Part shown: positions 1 to 7,810 of the stretch, piece by piece
Layout: every line of letters starts with the position of its first letter
How positions within the stretch are numbered: the first letter of the stretch is position 1
Source of the DNA: DASZOC01 sp035550975
GTDB taxonomy: Bacteria; Actinomycetota; CADDZG01; WHSQ01
DNA: 28,270 nucleotides
NCBI GenBank assembly: GCA_035550975.1
Contig: DASZOC010000046.1
Span: 1 to 28,270, forward strand
Reading direction: 5' to 3'
Made by a program: the position numbers and the translations under genes
Notes under the pieces: model-generated
Database searches by the model: none
The model's input: only the letters and a program-made list of their open reading frames with translations
Told to the model about the DNA's origin: nothing

Positions 1-230
1 GTCTGATCGTCTTCACATGGTCGAAGGTCGCCGCCCTCGTCGACGTCGCCCTACAGCTTCCGTACGTGGTTTCGGGAGGGCTTGCGGGGATCGGTCTGAT
101 CCTCCTTGGCCTGCTCGTGACCAACGTATCCATCAGAAGGCGTGAAGCGCTCGAACGGTCGCGCCAGCTAGACGAGGTACGCGAAGCACTGGTGCGACTG
201 AGGAATGCGATCGAAGGCGACGACTCGTGA
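1..230 (+). CDS. Small membrane protein, C-terminal part (5' end outside window)
   Basis: The frame is open from base 3 to the TGA at 228-230 and gives about 75 residues. A hydrophobic segment that begins with LPYVVSGGLAGIGLILLGLL is followed by a charged, probably coiled-coil tail (RRREALERSRQLDEVREAL). The core VSGGLAG(I) and the following arginine-rich turn resemble the same region of the next gene (LVSGGLGGVALVGLGLALF then TRRELAQERR), so the two are probably paralogues. The stop overlaps the next start as GTGA, which suggests translational coupling. I recognise no family. The layout, one helix plus a cytoplasmic coiled coil, would fit a small accessory membrane subunit, but no function can be assigned. 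Confidence 0.6.
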   Translation, partial: LIVFTWSKVAALVDVALQLPYVVSGGLAGIGLILLGLLVTNVSIRRREALERSRQLDEVREALVRLRNAIEGDDS

Positions 231-604
231 GCCACGAAACCTCAGAGATCGATCCGAAAGACCCGCTCGTACGCCGCGCTCTGACGGTTGTTCGGTGGTT
301 GCGCGACCCAGCGCTACCGGGTCTGGCCGTGATGGTCGTGATCGCTCTAGCAGGTGCGGCAGCCATCTGGTTCGCATGGCGTGGAGTTGCACGGACCATC
401 TACGTCCCACTCCAGATTCCCCAGCTTGTTTCTGGAGGTCTGGGAGGCGTCGCGTTAGTCGGTCTCGGCCTCGCTCTGTTCGACCTTCAGATGACCCGGC
501 GCGAGCTGGCGCAGGAACGACGGCACAATGCAGACATCCTCGATGAGATCGCGTCCCTCGTGCCTCTGGCGCCCAAGATCAAGCGACAACAGCGCCACAG
601 CTAA
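227..604 (+). CDS. Small two-helix membrane protein, unknown function
   Basis: This 125-residue protein starts at a GTG that overlaps the upstream stop by four bases. It has a charged N-terminus, a first hydrophobic segment around residues 32-52 (GLAVMVVIALAGAAAIWF), a short loop, a second around 62-83 (QLVSGGLGGVALVGLGLALF), and a basic C-terminal coiled-coil-like tail (TRRELAQERRHNADILDEI). The second helix and tail repeat the pattern of the preceding gene, so the pair looks like a duplication kept as an operon. It ends 37 bases from the convergent stop of the substrate-binding protein gene. I do not recognise the family. A holin-like or accessory transporter subunit is possible but unsupported. 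Confidence 0.65.
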   Translation: MSHETSEIDPKDPLVRRALTVVRWLRDPALPGLAVMVVIALAGAAAIWFAWRGVARTIYVPLQIPQLVSGGLGGVALVGLGLALFDLQMTRRELAQERRHNADILDEIASLVPLAPKIKRQQRHS

Positions 605-641
605 GCCGATCAGGGCTCAGTCTCGCGATCGTTGCTAGAGA

Positions 642-2213
642 TCACACTCGATAAGGGTCCGAGGTCCATTTGTAACAGCTGCATGAGTTGACGAACTTCA
701 TGTTGCGAGCCGCCGCCAGGGCGTCGTGCTGGGTGGAACTGAAATGGACCCCATAGGCGTTAGGAGATGGGAACTTCGAACCGACCTTGTTGAGCGTCAC
801 CATGAAGTTGTCGGAGCTCAAGGGAGCGCGGCCGAGTATCGATTCGATCAGCTGGAAGAACCAGAACTGCTCACAGGCGAACCGGGCATACGCCTGTCGG
901 TTCGCATTGTCCATTGGGACACCTGCGTCACGCATGAGTGCATAGCAGCGTTCCCGCGCCTGATTGACTTTGTAGCCCTCGTCGTAGGACTTATCCGCAT
1001 CAGCCCACTCCACAACGACCGACCCCCGAAGCTGGCGCGCCGGGTAAAGGCCAGCCTGTTGCCCCGTCTTAGCCTGGTTGTTCCCGTTGAAGCCATAACG
1101 CGGGAAGTATTCCTGGGAATCGGCGCGGCGGGTGAAAAGGGTTGTCAGACAAGCTCCGCCACACAAACCTGCCGCACCATCGAGAAGGAAGACATGCGTG
1201 ATGCCTTGGGTTTGGAAGCGCAGCACGGCGCTGTTGATGTCGGAGCTCGTTGCCGCTAGATCGCCAAACGACTGGGGTGCGGAGACGTACGCGGGTTCGG
1301 TCGCCATCGTGACGCCCTTGGATTTCAATCCCGGGACGTACCCGCGCTCGAGGGCCGCGCGGTACTCGGGCAGGTCCCACGCCACGATGCCAACCTTGGG
1401 AGCTTTGCCGAAATAACTCTGTCGGTGCAGACCCTCCACCGTGACGTTGCCGACGCGGATCAGATTTATCCCGCTCGTCTCGAAGTAGTGAGGGTACTCG
1501 TGGAAGTCTTCCGGCAAGGAGGCGCCGGTCGGAAAGGTAGAGATCGCCCCCGCTCTCTCAGCGCATTCCTGCAATATCTTGCCGGTGGAAAGGATGCCGA
1601 AAACGCTGTTGTCTTCGGTCCAGTGTGCGCACGCGGCCTGCTCCTGCTGATCGATCGGTTGAGAGGAACTCGCATCGAGCTCGTAGTAGATGGGTTCGAT
1701 CTGGCGCCCAAAGAGGCCGCCTTGTTTGTTGACGTGCTCGATCATCGCGTTGTAGGGCCTTCGCGCATCGTTGTCGAGCGCCGTTCCGAAGGCGGACCGG
1801 TTGGCTGGCCCCGCCTCCGAATACGGGATCCCGAAGTAGATCTTTGTCGAGGTGACACCCGGCGCGTTGGCAGCGGACGCTCCTCCGTTACCGTTACCGT
1901 TACCGCTACCGCCGCTGGAGTTGGCCGCCCCACCGCCCGAGGCGGTCCGAGTCCCGGTCTCGGGGTCGAGGCCGAATTCCTCAGCGGTACCGAGCACCTC
2001 GCCGTCGGCACTCACGACTTCGCCCTTCTTATTAACGCGAGCGCCGGGTGGCAGTTCCGGAGTGCCGGCGGTCAGATCGCCGCCCAGCGCGTCCTCCGAG
2101 ATCTCTGCGGTTTGCTGTTGCGACGCGGGGACGGTCGATCCACATGCCATCGCGGTTAGGGCCGAGATCGTAAGAAGGGCGACCAAGCGTGTATTCATCC
2201 TGAGGCTGCCCAT
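642..2213 (-). CDS. ABC transporter substrate-binding lipoprotein (Peripla_BP_6-like), copy 2
   Basis: This 523-residue protein has a lipoprotein signal peptide ending in the lipobox LTAMAC, with Cys24 as the lipidation site. A polar stalk follows (about residues 30-95), then a Gly/Asn-rich linker, and from about residue 118 (VTSTKIYFGIPYSEAGPAN) a type 1 periplasmic-binding domain of the branched-chain amino acid/amide family. The C-terminus carries a CSC pair and ends SDPYRV. It should sit outside the membrane and present a small ligand, probably an amino acid or peptide-like compound, to a permease, but no LivHMGF-type genes lie in the window. It is a tandem paralogue of the gene upstream (2252-3829), roughly two thirds identical by eye. 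The first ATG is preferred because both paralogues align from it; ATG at 2198 is an alternative. Confidence 0.85.
   Translation of the reverse strand: MGSLRMNTRLVALLTISALTAMACGSTVPASQQQTAEISEDALGGDLTAGTPELPPGARVNKKGEVVSADGEVLGTAEEFGLDPETGTRTASGGGAANSSGGSGNGNGNGGASAANAPGVTSTKIYFGIPYSEAGPANRSAFGTALDNDARRPYNAMIEHVNKQGGLFGRQIEPIYYELDASSSQPIDQQEQAACAHWTEDNSVFGILSTGKILQECAERAGAISTFPTGASLPEDFHEYPHYFETSGINLIRVGNVTVEGLHRQSYFGKAPKVGIVAWDLPEYRAALERGYVPGLKSKGVTMATEPAYVSAPQSFGDLAATSSDINSAVLRFQTQGITHVFLLDGAAGLCGGACLTTLFTRRADSQEYFPRYGFNGNNQAKTGQQAGLYPARQLRGSVVVEWADADKSYDEGYKVNQARERCYALMRDAGVPMDNANRQAYARFACEQFWFFQLIESILGRAPLSSDNFMVTLNKVGSKFPSPNAYGVHFSSTQHDALAAARNMKFVNSCSCYKWTSDPYRV
1885..1908. repeat. Hexanucleotide repeat encoding a Gly-Asn linker
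   Basis: Three perfect CCGTTA units and one CCGCTA unit lie in tandem. On the minus strand they encode alternating Gly-Asn in the linker of the lipoprotein. Such in-frame hexamers can change length by slippage without breaking the frame. Confidence 0.75.
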
Positions 2214-2251
2214 GGTTCCCCTTCAGCCACGCGCGATGCCCCTTCTGGTGC

Positions 2252-3829
2252 TTAGACCCTGTACGGGTCTGATACCCACCGGTAGCACGTACAGGAGTCG
2301 ACGAACTTCATATTCCGCGCGGCCGCGATCCCATCATGCTGGGTGGGACTGAAGTGGACCGCGTAAGCACTAGGAGATGAGAACCCTGACCCGACTTTGT
2401 TGACCGCGACCATGATGTTGTCAGGGGTTAAAGGTGCCTGGCCGAGGATCGACTCGAGGAGCTGCAAGAACCAGAACTGCTCGCATGCCATGCGGGCATC
2501 AGCCTCTTTCTGCGAGTTGTCCAGAGGGACTCCCGCCTCGCGCATCAGCGCATAGCACCGCTCGCGCGTCTTGTTCACCTTGTATCCCTCGTCATAGAAC
2601 TTGTCCGCATCAGACCATTCGACGACGACCGAGCGCCGCAGCTGACGCGCCGGGTAAAGGCCCGCTTCCTGCCCAGCCTTGGCCGCGTTGTTCGCATTGA
2701 ATCCGTAGCGCGGGAAATATTCCTGCGAGTCGGAGCGCCTCATCCACAGGGACCCCATACATCCACTCCTGCACGCCCCTGACGGCCCATCGATCAGGAG
2801 GACGTGAGTGATCCCCTGTGATTGGAACCGGAGGACCGCGTTATTGATGTCCGCGCTGGTTGCCGCAAGGTCCTGCGCATTCTGGGGTGAGGTGATGTAG
2901 GCGGTCTCGGTGGCGAGCGAGATGCCCCTTTGTTTCAGGGTCGGCATATACCCCCGGTTCAGGGACGCGCGGTAGATCGGGTCGTCCCACGTGACGACAC
3001 CTACTTTTGCACCCTTATTGAAGTAATTCTCCCGGTACAACCCGTTGACGGTGACGGGTCCAAGACGGACCAGATTCAGGCCGCTCGTCTCGAAATAATG
3101 CGGAAAGGTGCGGAAATCTTCGGGCAGCGAGGCCCCGTCGGTGTAGGTGCTGAACCCTCCAGCTCTCTCGGCACACTCCCGCGGGATGTCGCCACCGAAG
3201 AGGATGCCGAAGACCTCGTTGTCCTCCGTCCAGTGCGAACAGGCCGCTTGCATCTGTTGGTCGACAGTCTGGGACGATGCCGCGTCGATCTTGAAATAGA
3301 CCGGTTCGATCTGACGTCCGAACAGACCACCTTGTTTGTTTATGAGGTCGATGATCGCGTTGTAAGGCTTGCGCGCATCCGAGTCGATCGCAGACCCGAA
3401 CGCGGCCTGATTCGCGGGGCCCGTCTCCTGATAGATCATGCCGAAGTAGATCTTCGTGGCGGTCACACCTGGGACGCCCGCCGCCGACGCGCCGCCGCCT
3501 CCTCCTCCGCCGCCGCCACTGCCCCCGCTGGGCTTGTCGGAGCCGCCAGCCGTGGAGGCGATCGGAGTGCCGGTCTCTGGATCGAGGCCGAACTCCTCGG
3601 CGGTGCCGAGCACCTCGCCGTCGGCACTCACGACTTGACCCTTCTTGTTAACGCGTGCCCCCGCTGGCAGTTCCGGGGTACCCGCGGTGAGATCACCGCC
3701 GAGCTCGTCCTCGGAGATCTCTGCGGCCTGCCGTTGAGCCTCCGGCACCGTCGTTCCACATGCCACCGCGGTAAGGATCGTGACCGAAAGAAGCGCGACC
3801 ATCCGTGCGTCCGCCCTGATGCTTCGCAT
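2252..3829 (-). CDS. ABC transporter substrate-binding lipoprotein (Peripla_BP_6-like), copy 1
   Basis: This 525-residue lipoprotein has a signal peptide with lipobox LTAVAC (Cys24), a polar stalk, a poly-glycine linker and a type 1 periplasmic-binding domain beginning near VTATKIYFGMIYQETGPAN. GAGGAGG lies just upstream of the ATG. It precedes its paralogue on the same strand with a 38-base gap, so the two are probably co-transcribed. The stalk is nearly identical between copies while the ligand domain differs more, which suggests two related ligands presented to one shared partner. Part of the ligand pocket is likely re-specialised: loops such as GGDIPRECAERAGGF here differ from TGKILQECAERAGAI in the other copy. 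The ligand is unknown; an amino acid or amide is the family norm. Confidence 0.87.
   Translation of the reverse strand: MRSIRADARMVALLSVTILTAVACGTTVPEAQRQAAEISEDELGGDLTAGTPELPAGARVNKKGQVVSADGEVLGTAEEFGLDPETGTPIASTAGGSDKPSGGSGGGGGGGGGASAAGVPGVTATKIYFGMIYQETGPANQAAFGSAIDSDARKPYNAIIDLINKQGGLFGRQIEPVYFKIDAASSQTVDQQMQAACSHWTEDNEVFGILFGGDIPRECAERAGGFSTYTDGASLPEDFRTFPHYFETSGLNLVRLGPVTVNGLYRENYFNKGAKVGVVTWDDPIYRASLNRGYMPTLKQRGISLATETAYITSPQNAQDLAATSADINNAVLRFQSQGITHVLLIDGPSGACRSGCMGSLWMRRSDSQEYFPRYGFNANNAAKAGQEAGLYPARQLRRSVVVEWSDADKFYDEGYKVNKTRERCYALMREAGVPLDNSQKEADARMACEQFWFLQLLESILGQAPLTPDNIMVAVNKVGSGFSSPSAYAVHFSPTQHDGIAAARNMKFVDSCTCYRWVSDPYRV
3491..3528. repeat. Low-complexity poly-glycine codon run
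   Basis: A run of CCG/CCT/CCA triplets encodes consecutive glycines on the minus strand. It occupies the same linker position as the GN hexamer repeat in the paralogue, so the two linkers have diverged by repeat expansion. Confidence 0.65.
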
Positions 3830-4005
3830 AGCTCCTCCTCGAGATACCCCGTCGCCCCAAGCGATCCTCTACCTATAAATATGCGCCATGCGGAGGTGAC
3901 TTACTCTTGTGGGACAGGACCAAGCCGAAGCCGAGTCTTAGGGATGGGGACAAGTAAATAGAGGTGGCCGCCCTAGCTGGGGAACCAGCTAGGCGAGCTC
4001 TTCGA
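3830..4005 (-). promoter_or_regulatory. Upstream region of the lipoprotein pair
   Basis: This 176-base gap separates the M20 stop from the lipoprotein start. An AT-rich patch at about 3874-3882 (TATTTATA read on the minus strand) is a possible -10 element about 45-50 bases before the start. I see no convincing -35 box, and no gene in the gap. Confidence 0.25.
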
Positions 4006-5118
4006 TCAGCCTCTCAGGAGGGCGGACAGCAGGCCGGATACGAGAGCCGCTCGCTCGGGCATCGCGGAGATCGAGATCCATTCCCCCTCTGCATGGGCGT
4101 TGCCTCCTACGGGCCCGAGTCCGTCCAAGGTCGGTATCCCCAGGCCCGCGGTGAAGTTGCCATCGGATCCGCCTCCGACCGCCTTCTCGGTAAGCGCTCC
4201 GATGCCTATGTCCGCTGCGACCTCTTGCGCTCGGGCGTACAGGGCCTGCGACGATGTGCGTTCCAGAGGGGCGGTGGTCGTGACCCTCTCCACCGTCAGC
4301 TTGGCACCAGCGATCGTGGGTTCCAGAGACCTGAGTCCGGCGTCCACCCGCTCCTGTTCGGCGGCCGTGAAGGCCCTCGCATCCACCGCGACACTCGCTT
4401 TGCTCGGAACCGTATTGGTCGTGGTTCCTCCGGTGAGGACGCTTGGCGTGACCGTCGTCCCGATCTCGGGTGCGGCGAGCTCGCTGATCGCCACCACCTG
4501 GTGCGCGATTTCGAGCGCGGCGTTGATCCCGTTCTCTGGGTCAAGACCCGCGTGTGCTGCTCGGCCCGTGACCTCCACCCTGTAGGTCGAGACGCCCTTG
4601 CGCTGCGTTTTCAGCGACCCAGACGCACTCGGCTCCAAGACGAGCACAGCCTCCGCATCCGCCACCGACTCGGCGATGAGGTCTCTGGAGCTTGGCGACC
4701 CCAGTTCCTCGTCGGTGGTCAAGAGGATGACCACCCCGTCCAGGTCGTCCAGTGCGGCGGTCGCGAATAGGAGCTGCACAACGCCGCCTTTCATGTCGAA
4801 GCAGCCCGGGCCCGTGGCGTTGTCCTCGTTTACCTCGAACGGCCAGACGGCCGTCGTACCGGTGGCCCATACCGTGTCGAGATGTCCCAAGAGCACGACC
4901 TTGGTTGCAGAACCAAAGCGCCATCGCAAGTGCGATCGACCTTCTACCTGCAGCAGCTCTCCATCGCTTCCTAGGAGATCGACGGCAAGTGAGCGAGCGA
5001 CGCGCGCGCATTCGGCGGTAGCGACAAGGTCGGACGAAGGAGACTCAACCGCGACGAGGGTCGCAAGAGCGTCCACCATCTCCGGCGTGCGTTGGCGGAG
5101 TTGTTCGAGGTGCGACAT
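4006..5118 (-). CDS. M20 family metallopeptidase (carboxypeptidase G2-like)
   Basis: This 370-residue two-zinc hydrolase has all expected ligands and catalytic residues: H79 and D81 in GHLDTVW, bridging D108 in GPGCFDMKGG, the E137/E138 pair in TDEELGSPSSR, E162 in LEPS, and H342 in GGNAHAEGEW. The motif LDGLGPVGG is typical of the glutamate carboxypeptidase (CPG2) branch. No signal peptide is visible, so it is probably cytoplasmic. The start MSHLEQ is chosen because the longer frame runs into the upstream serine hydrolase gene; this start lies 10 bases after that gene's stop. M20 enzymes remove acyl or aminoacyl groups from C-terminal amino acids. Here it could be the N-succinyl-L-amino acid desuccinylase that partners the racemase and GNAT 6-8 kb away; a plain dipeptidase is the alternative. 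Confidence 0.9.
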   Translation of the reverse strand: MSHLEQLRQRTPEMVDALATLVAVESPSSDLVATAECARVARSLAVDLLGSDGELLQVEGRSHLRWRFGSATKVVLLGHLDTVWATGTTAVWPFEVNEDNATGPGCFDMKGGVVQLLFATAALDDLDGVVILLTTDEELGSPSSRDLIAESVADAEAVLVLEPSASGSLKTQRKGVSTYRVEVTGRAAHAGLDPENGINAALEIAHQVVAISELAAPEIGTTVTPSVLTGGTTTNTVPSKASVAVDARAFTAAEQERVDAGLRSLEPTIAGAKLTVERVTTTAPLERTSSQALYARAQEVAADIGIGALTEKAVGGGSDGNFTAGLGIPTLDGLGPVGGNAHAEGEWISISAMPERAALVSGLLSALLRG

Positions 5119-5128
5119 CGAAGGGAGC

Positions 5129-6523
5129 CTAACGAGCGGTCTTCTTACCCCAGAGCCTCCCCCCGAAGCGGATCCAGCGGACTCGGTTACGACCGTCTCT
5201 AAGGAACTCTGCTCGCAACCCATCGAGCCGACCGCCTTGAACCAGAAACCTGTCCTCGTCGAAAGGAACGAGATGGAACGGCGCCACGCCTGAAGGAGCC
5301 TTTGGGTCTTCGACCAGCGAGAACTTCGTGTGCAGCTTGTGTCCTCTGACGGTCAGCTCGAGCTCTCCCTGCTTGAAGGGATCTACGTACTTGCCGGCGT
5401 AGCTCCCGAGGTCGGATCCGTTGGTCGAGAGCGTTTCGGGAAGGCGGTGTTCCAAACCGAGATAGATCGCCAACGACTTCTTGACGACCTTCTCGTGAAC
5501 CTCCATGCCACGGTTCGAGTTCGTCAGCACGGTTACCGCGAAGTCCCGCTCAGGAGCCATGACGAACGCAGATTGCTGCCCATAGGTGGTGCCGCCGTGG
5601 GCCACTAGTGTCACGCCGTCGTAATCGTCCAGGAACCACGACAGCCCGACCGACCGAGCGATGTTTCCGGCCTCGGCCTGCACTTTCTGCATCTCTCGAA
5701 GACTGGAACGTTTGAGCAGGCGCTTGCCACCCGGAGCGCGTCCGTCTCCAAGGTGGAATTGAGCCCAACGAAGCTGATCGACCGCGTCGGAAATCAGGCC
5801 CCCAGCAGGGCCAGCATTACGCCCGATGTCCCATGGCTTCGCGACCGAATGCTTGGTTGAACGCGGAGTAGCCGCATTGTGGCCTGCAACGACGCGGTAG
5901 ATGATCGCCTCCTCTGCGAAGAAGAACGATCGAGTCATCCCGAGTGGCTCCAGAAGAAGTTCCGTGATGGCCTGTTCGTAGGACGTCCCTGTCACTTTCT
6001 CGATCACTCGACCCGCGATGTAGAAACCGGCGTTGTTGTAGTGCCACACCTCCCCGAGCGGGGTCAGTTGCGGGATCTTCGCAAGTTCCCCGACGACACG
6101 GGCTAGCGCGTCGTCTCCGCGACCCGTGTTCGAGAAGTAGTCCCCCGCCCAGCCGCCGGTGTGAGTGAGCAGATGGCGAAGCGTCACCTTCTTGGTCACG
6201 TCGGCGTCCTTCAGCTTCAGATCGCGCAGGTAACGCTTGACCGGAACGTCGAGCTCGAGATCCCCGCGCTCGACCAAGTGCATGATCGCCGTTGCGGTGT
6301 AGGTCTTACCGGTCGACCCGATCTGGAACAGCGTGTTCTCGTCGACCGGGTCCGGTGCCTCGAGACTGGTCACCCCAAAACCCGACGCGTAGGCACGCCC
6401 CTTGTGCCAGACGCCGACCGAGACACCGGGGGTACCGGTGTCCTTCATGCGGCCACGCACAAAGCGTGCCAGGGATGGATCGATGGGAGTGGTGCGCAAG
6501 CGCTTCACCGTGGCGGTCGTCAT
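5129..6523 (-). CDS. S12 serine hydrolase (class C beta-lactamase / D-aminopeptidase fold), paralogue A
   Basis: This 464-residue protein has the three active-site motifs of the family: S70-T-G-K73 in FQIGSTGKTYTATA, Y162-N-N164 in HYNNAGFY, and H309-G-G in VAHGGTTYGQ. A C-terminal domain of about 110 residues ends with the motif IRFGGRLWGKK, which recurs in the two other paralogues of this window. There is no signal peptide or membrane helix, so it is probably cytoplasmic, unlike penicillin-binding proteins. Family members include D-stereospecific aminopeptidases, D-amino acid amidases, esterases and beta-lactamases. It is the first gene of an operon with the M20 peptidase and is divergent from the ribbon-helix-helix/ABC operon. 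Substrates are not known; D-amino-acid peptides or amides are the inference from context. Confidence 0.88.
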   Translation of the reverse strand: MTTATVKRLRTTPIDPSLARFVRGRMKDTGTPGVSVGVWHKGRAYASGFGVTSLEAPDPVDENTLFQIGSTGKTYTATAIMHLVERGDLELDVPVKRYLRDLKLKDADVTKKVTLRHLLTHTGGWAGDYFSNTGRGDDALARVVGELAKIPQLTPLGEVWHYNNAGFYIAGRVIEKVTGTSYEQAITELLLEPLGMTRSFFFAEEAIIYRVVAGHNAATPRSTKHSVAKPWDIGRNAGPAGGLISDAVDQLRWAQFHLGDGRAPGGKRLLKRSSLREMQKVQAEAGNIARSVGLSWFLDDYDGVTLVAHGGTTYGQQSAFVMAPERDFAVTVLTNSNRGMEVHEKVVKKSLAIYLGLEHRLPETLSTNGSDLGSYAGKYVDPFKQGELELTVRGHKLHTKFSLVEDPKAPSGVAPFHLVPFDEDRFLVQGGRLDGLRAEFLRDGRNRVRWIRFGGRLWGKKTAR

Positions 6524-6605
6524 GGAGCCAGTCTCACGTCCTTGCCGCTTGGTTTCTTTGTCCCCCGGTGAGAAGAATCCCCGGAACCTTGGCTTGAAGG
6601 CTCAT

Positions 6606-6656
6606 TTTATACTCTTTATGGATACTATATAGATACTGAACGGTATCCGATAGGAG
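6606..6656 (+). promoter_or_regulatory. AT-rich operator/promoter region before the RHH gene
   Basis: In a GC-rich setting this stretch holds ATACT three times (6609-6613, 6622-6626, 6633-6637) and an inverted pair GGATAC (6620-6625) / GTATCC (6643-6648). Repeated short half-sites are typical of ribbon-helix-helix operators, so autoregulation is likely. TTGAAG (6594-6599) with TATGGA (6617-6622) 17 bases later is a weak promoter candidate. The ribosome binding site AGGAG is at 6652-6656, six bases before the ATG. Confidence 0.5.
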
Positions 6657-6662
6657 CCAAAG

Positions 6663-7058
6663 ATGGACACCGAGAAGGTCTGTGTGAACCTGCCGGCGGC
6701 GGAGCTGGGCAAGATCGACGTCCTTGTGGCGCAGGGCCTCTACTCGAGCCGGACCGACCTGATCAGGTCGGGCATCCGCAAGACGCTCGAGGAGAACCAC
6801 GAGGCGGTCCGTACTGTCATCATGAGCGGAGCGAGGATCGGCTACCAGGTCCTCTCTCGAGCGGAGCTCGAGATGGCCAGGCGCTCCGGGACCAAGCTCA
6901 CGATCTTCGTCATGGGGGTGCTTCGCATCCGGACGGACGTCACCCCCGACCTCGCCGACGCCACGGTCGAGCAAATCCAGATCTTCGGAAGCCTGAAAGG
7001 CCCCAAGGCGGTGCTCGATCGCCTCGGGGACAAGATCGTGCGCGGCTTCGGTACATGA
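6663..7058 (+). CDS. Ribbon-helix-helix (CopG/NikR-type) transcriptional regulator
   Basis: This is a 131-residue protein. The first 45 residues fit a ribbon-helix-helix fold: a beta strand (KVCVNLPAAELGKIDVL) followed by YSSRTDLIRSGIRKTLEE, the usual pattern of a DNA-contacting strand and two helices. The remaining 85 residues form a second domain with alternating hydrophobic strands (TKLTIFVMGVLRI, VEQIQIFGSLKG) that I cannot assign, possibly an effector or oligomerisation domain. Metal-binding His/Cys clusters of NikR are not seen. It overlaps the ABC ATPase start by four bases (ATGA), so it is the first gene of that operon and probably regulates it through the repeats just upstream. Confidence 0.8.
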   Translation: MDTEKVCVNLPAAELGKIDVLVAQGLYSSRTDLIRSGIRKTLEENHEAVRTVIMSGARIGYQVLSRAELEMARRSGTKLTIFVMGVLRIRTDVTPDLADATVEQIQIFGSLKGPKAVLDRLGDKIVRGFGT

Positions 7059-7810
7059 CGGCTCTTCTGTCGATCCGAGGGGTAAGCAAGATCTACCAGC
7101 GCGGCATCGTTGCCAACGACGACGTGTCTCTCGAACTCGAAGCCGGGCAGATTTACGGGTTGCTCGGTCCTAACGGAGCGGGCAAGACCACACTAGTGAG
7201 CCAGATCCTCGGGCTCGCCCAACCGACCTCGGGATCGATCCACGTCGAAGGCGTCGATGTGACGCGCAAGAGCGTTGTCGCGCGGAAAGCATGTTCGTAC
7301 CAGCCTCAGACGAACGCACCCATCGAAGGACTGACCCCTCGTGAAGCGATCGAGCTCGTCGGTCGCATCCGTGGGGCAACGCGGGTTGATGTGCGCAGAC
7401 GGGCAGAAGAGTTGATGGACACCCTTCAGATCGTCGAGTGGGCTGACAAGCAGATCCCTCTTTCCGGAGGGGTGGGCCGACTCACGTCGTTCTGCATGGC
7501 TGCTGTGGCTCCAGGTCGGATATGCGTTCTCGACGAACCGACCAACGACGTCGATCCTCTGCGGCGCAAGCTCTTGTGGAAGCAGGTGCGTTTCCTCGCA
7601 GATGCCGGTTCTGCAGTGTTACTCGTGACCCACAACGTCCTCGAGGCGGAACGCTCGGTGAATCGACTCGGGATCATGTCTGGTGGGAGGCTGGTCGTCC
7701 AAGGCACCCCGGAGTCCCTCATGGCTCGATTCGGGGTCATCTCTCTGGATGACGTCTACGCGCGCGTCGTAGGCCCTGGTGGAGTTTCCTCTAAGGAGAT
7801 GGCGGGGTGA
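7055..7810 (+). CDS. ABC transporter ATP-binding protein (ABC-2 exporter type)
   Basis: This 251-residue nucleotide-binding subunit has Walker A at residues 38-45 (GPNGAGKT), the Q-loop near residue 83 (SYQPQTNAP), the signature LSGGV at 136-140 in place of the commoner LSGGQ, Walker B at 155-162 (RICVLDEP) with D-loop NDVDP, and the switch histidine H193 (VTHN). This set predicts an active ATPase. With the following permease it should form an exporter of the ABC-2 class; the substrate could be a peptide, lipid or drug-like compound. It is linked by four-base overlaps to the regulator before it and to the permease after it. Confidence 0.92.
   Translation: MTALLSIRGVSKIYQRGIVANDDVSLELEAGQIYGLLGPNGAGKTTLVSQILGLAQPTSGSIHVEGVDVTRKSVVARKACSYQPQTNAPIEGLTPREAIELVGRIRGATRVDVRRRAEELMDTLQIVEWADKQIPLSGGVGRLTSFCMAAVAPGRICVLDEPTNDVDPLRRKLLWKQVRFLADAGSAVLLVTHNVLEAERSVNRLGIMSGGRLVVQGTPESLMARFGVISLDDVYARVVGPGGVSSKEMAG

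Noticed and set aside
1425..2159. 244-residue plus-strand frame inside the lipoprotein gene
   Set aside because: Shadow of the minus-strand gene, which has a signal peptide, a known domain and a paralogue.
5119..5223. N-terminal extension of the M20 peptidase
   Set aside because: It runs into the 3' end of the serine hydrolase gene; the extension is low-complexity and not part of the M20 fold.
5129..6523. Beta-lactamase resistance gene
   Set aside because: No signal peptide, and the context is peptide metabolism; the fold alone does not show beta-lactam hydrolysis.
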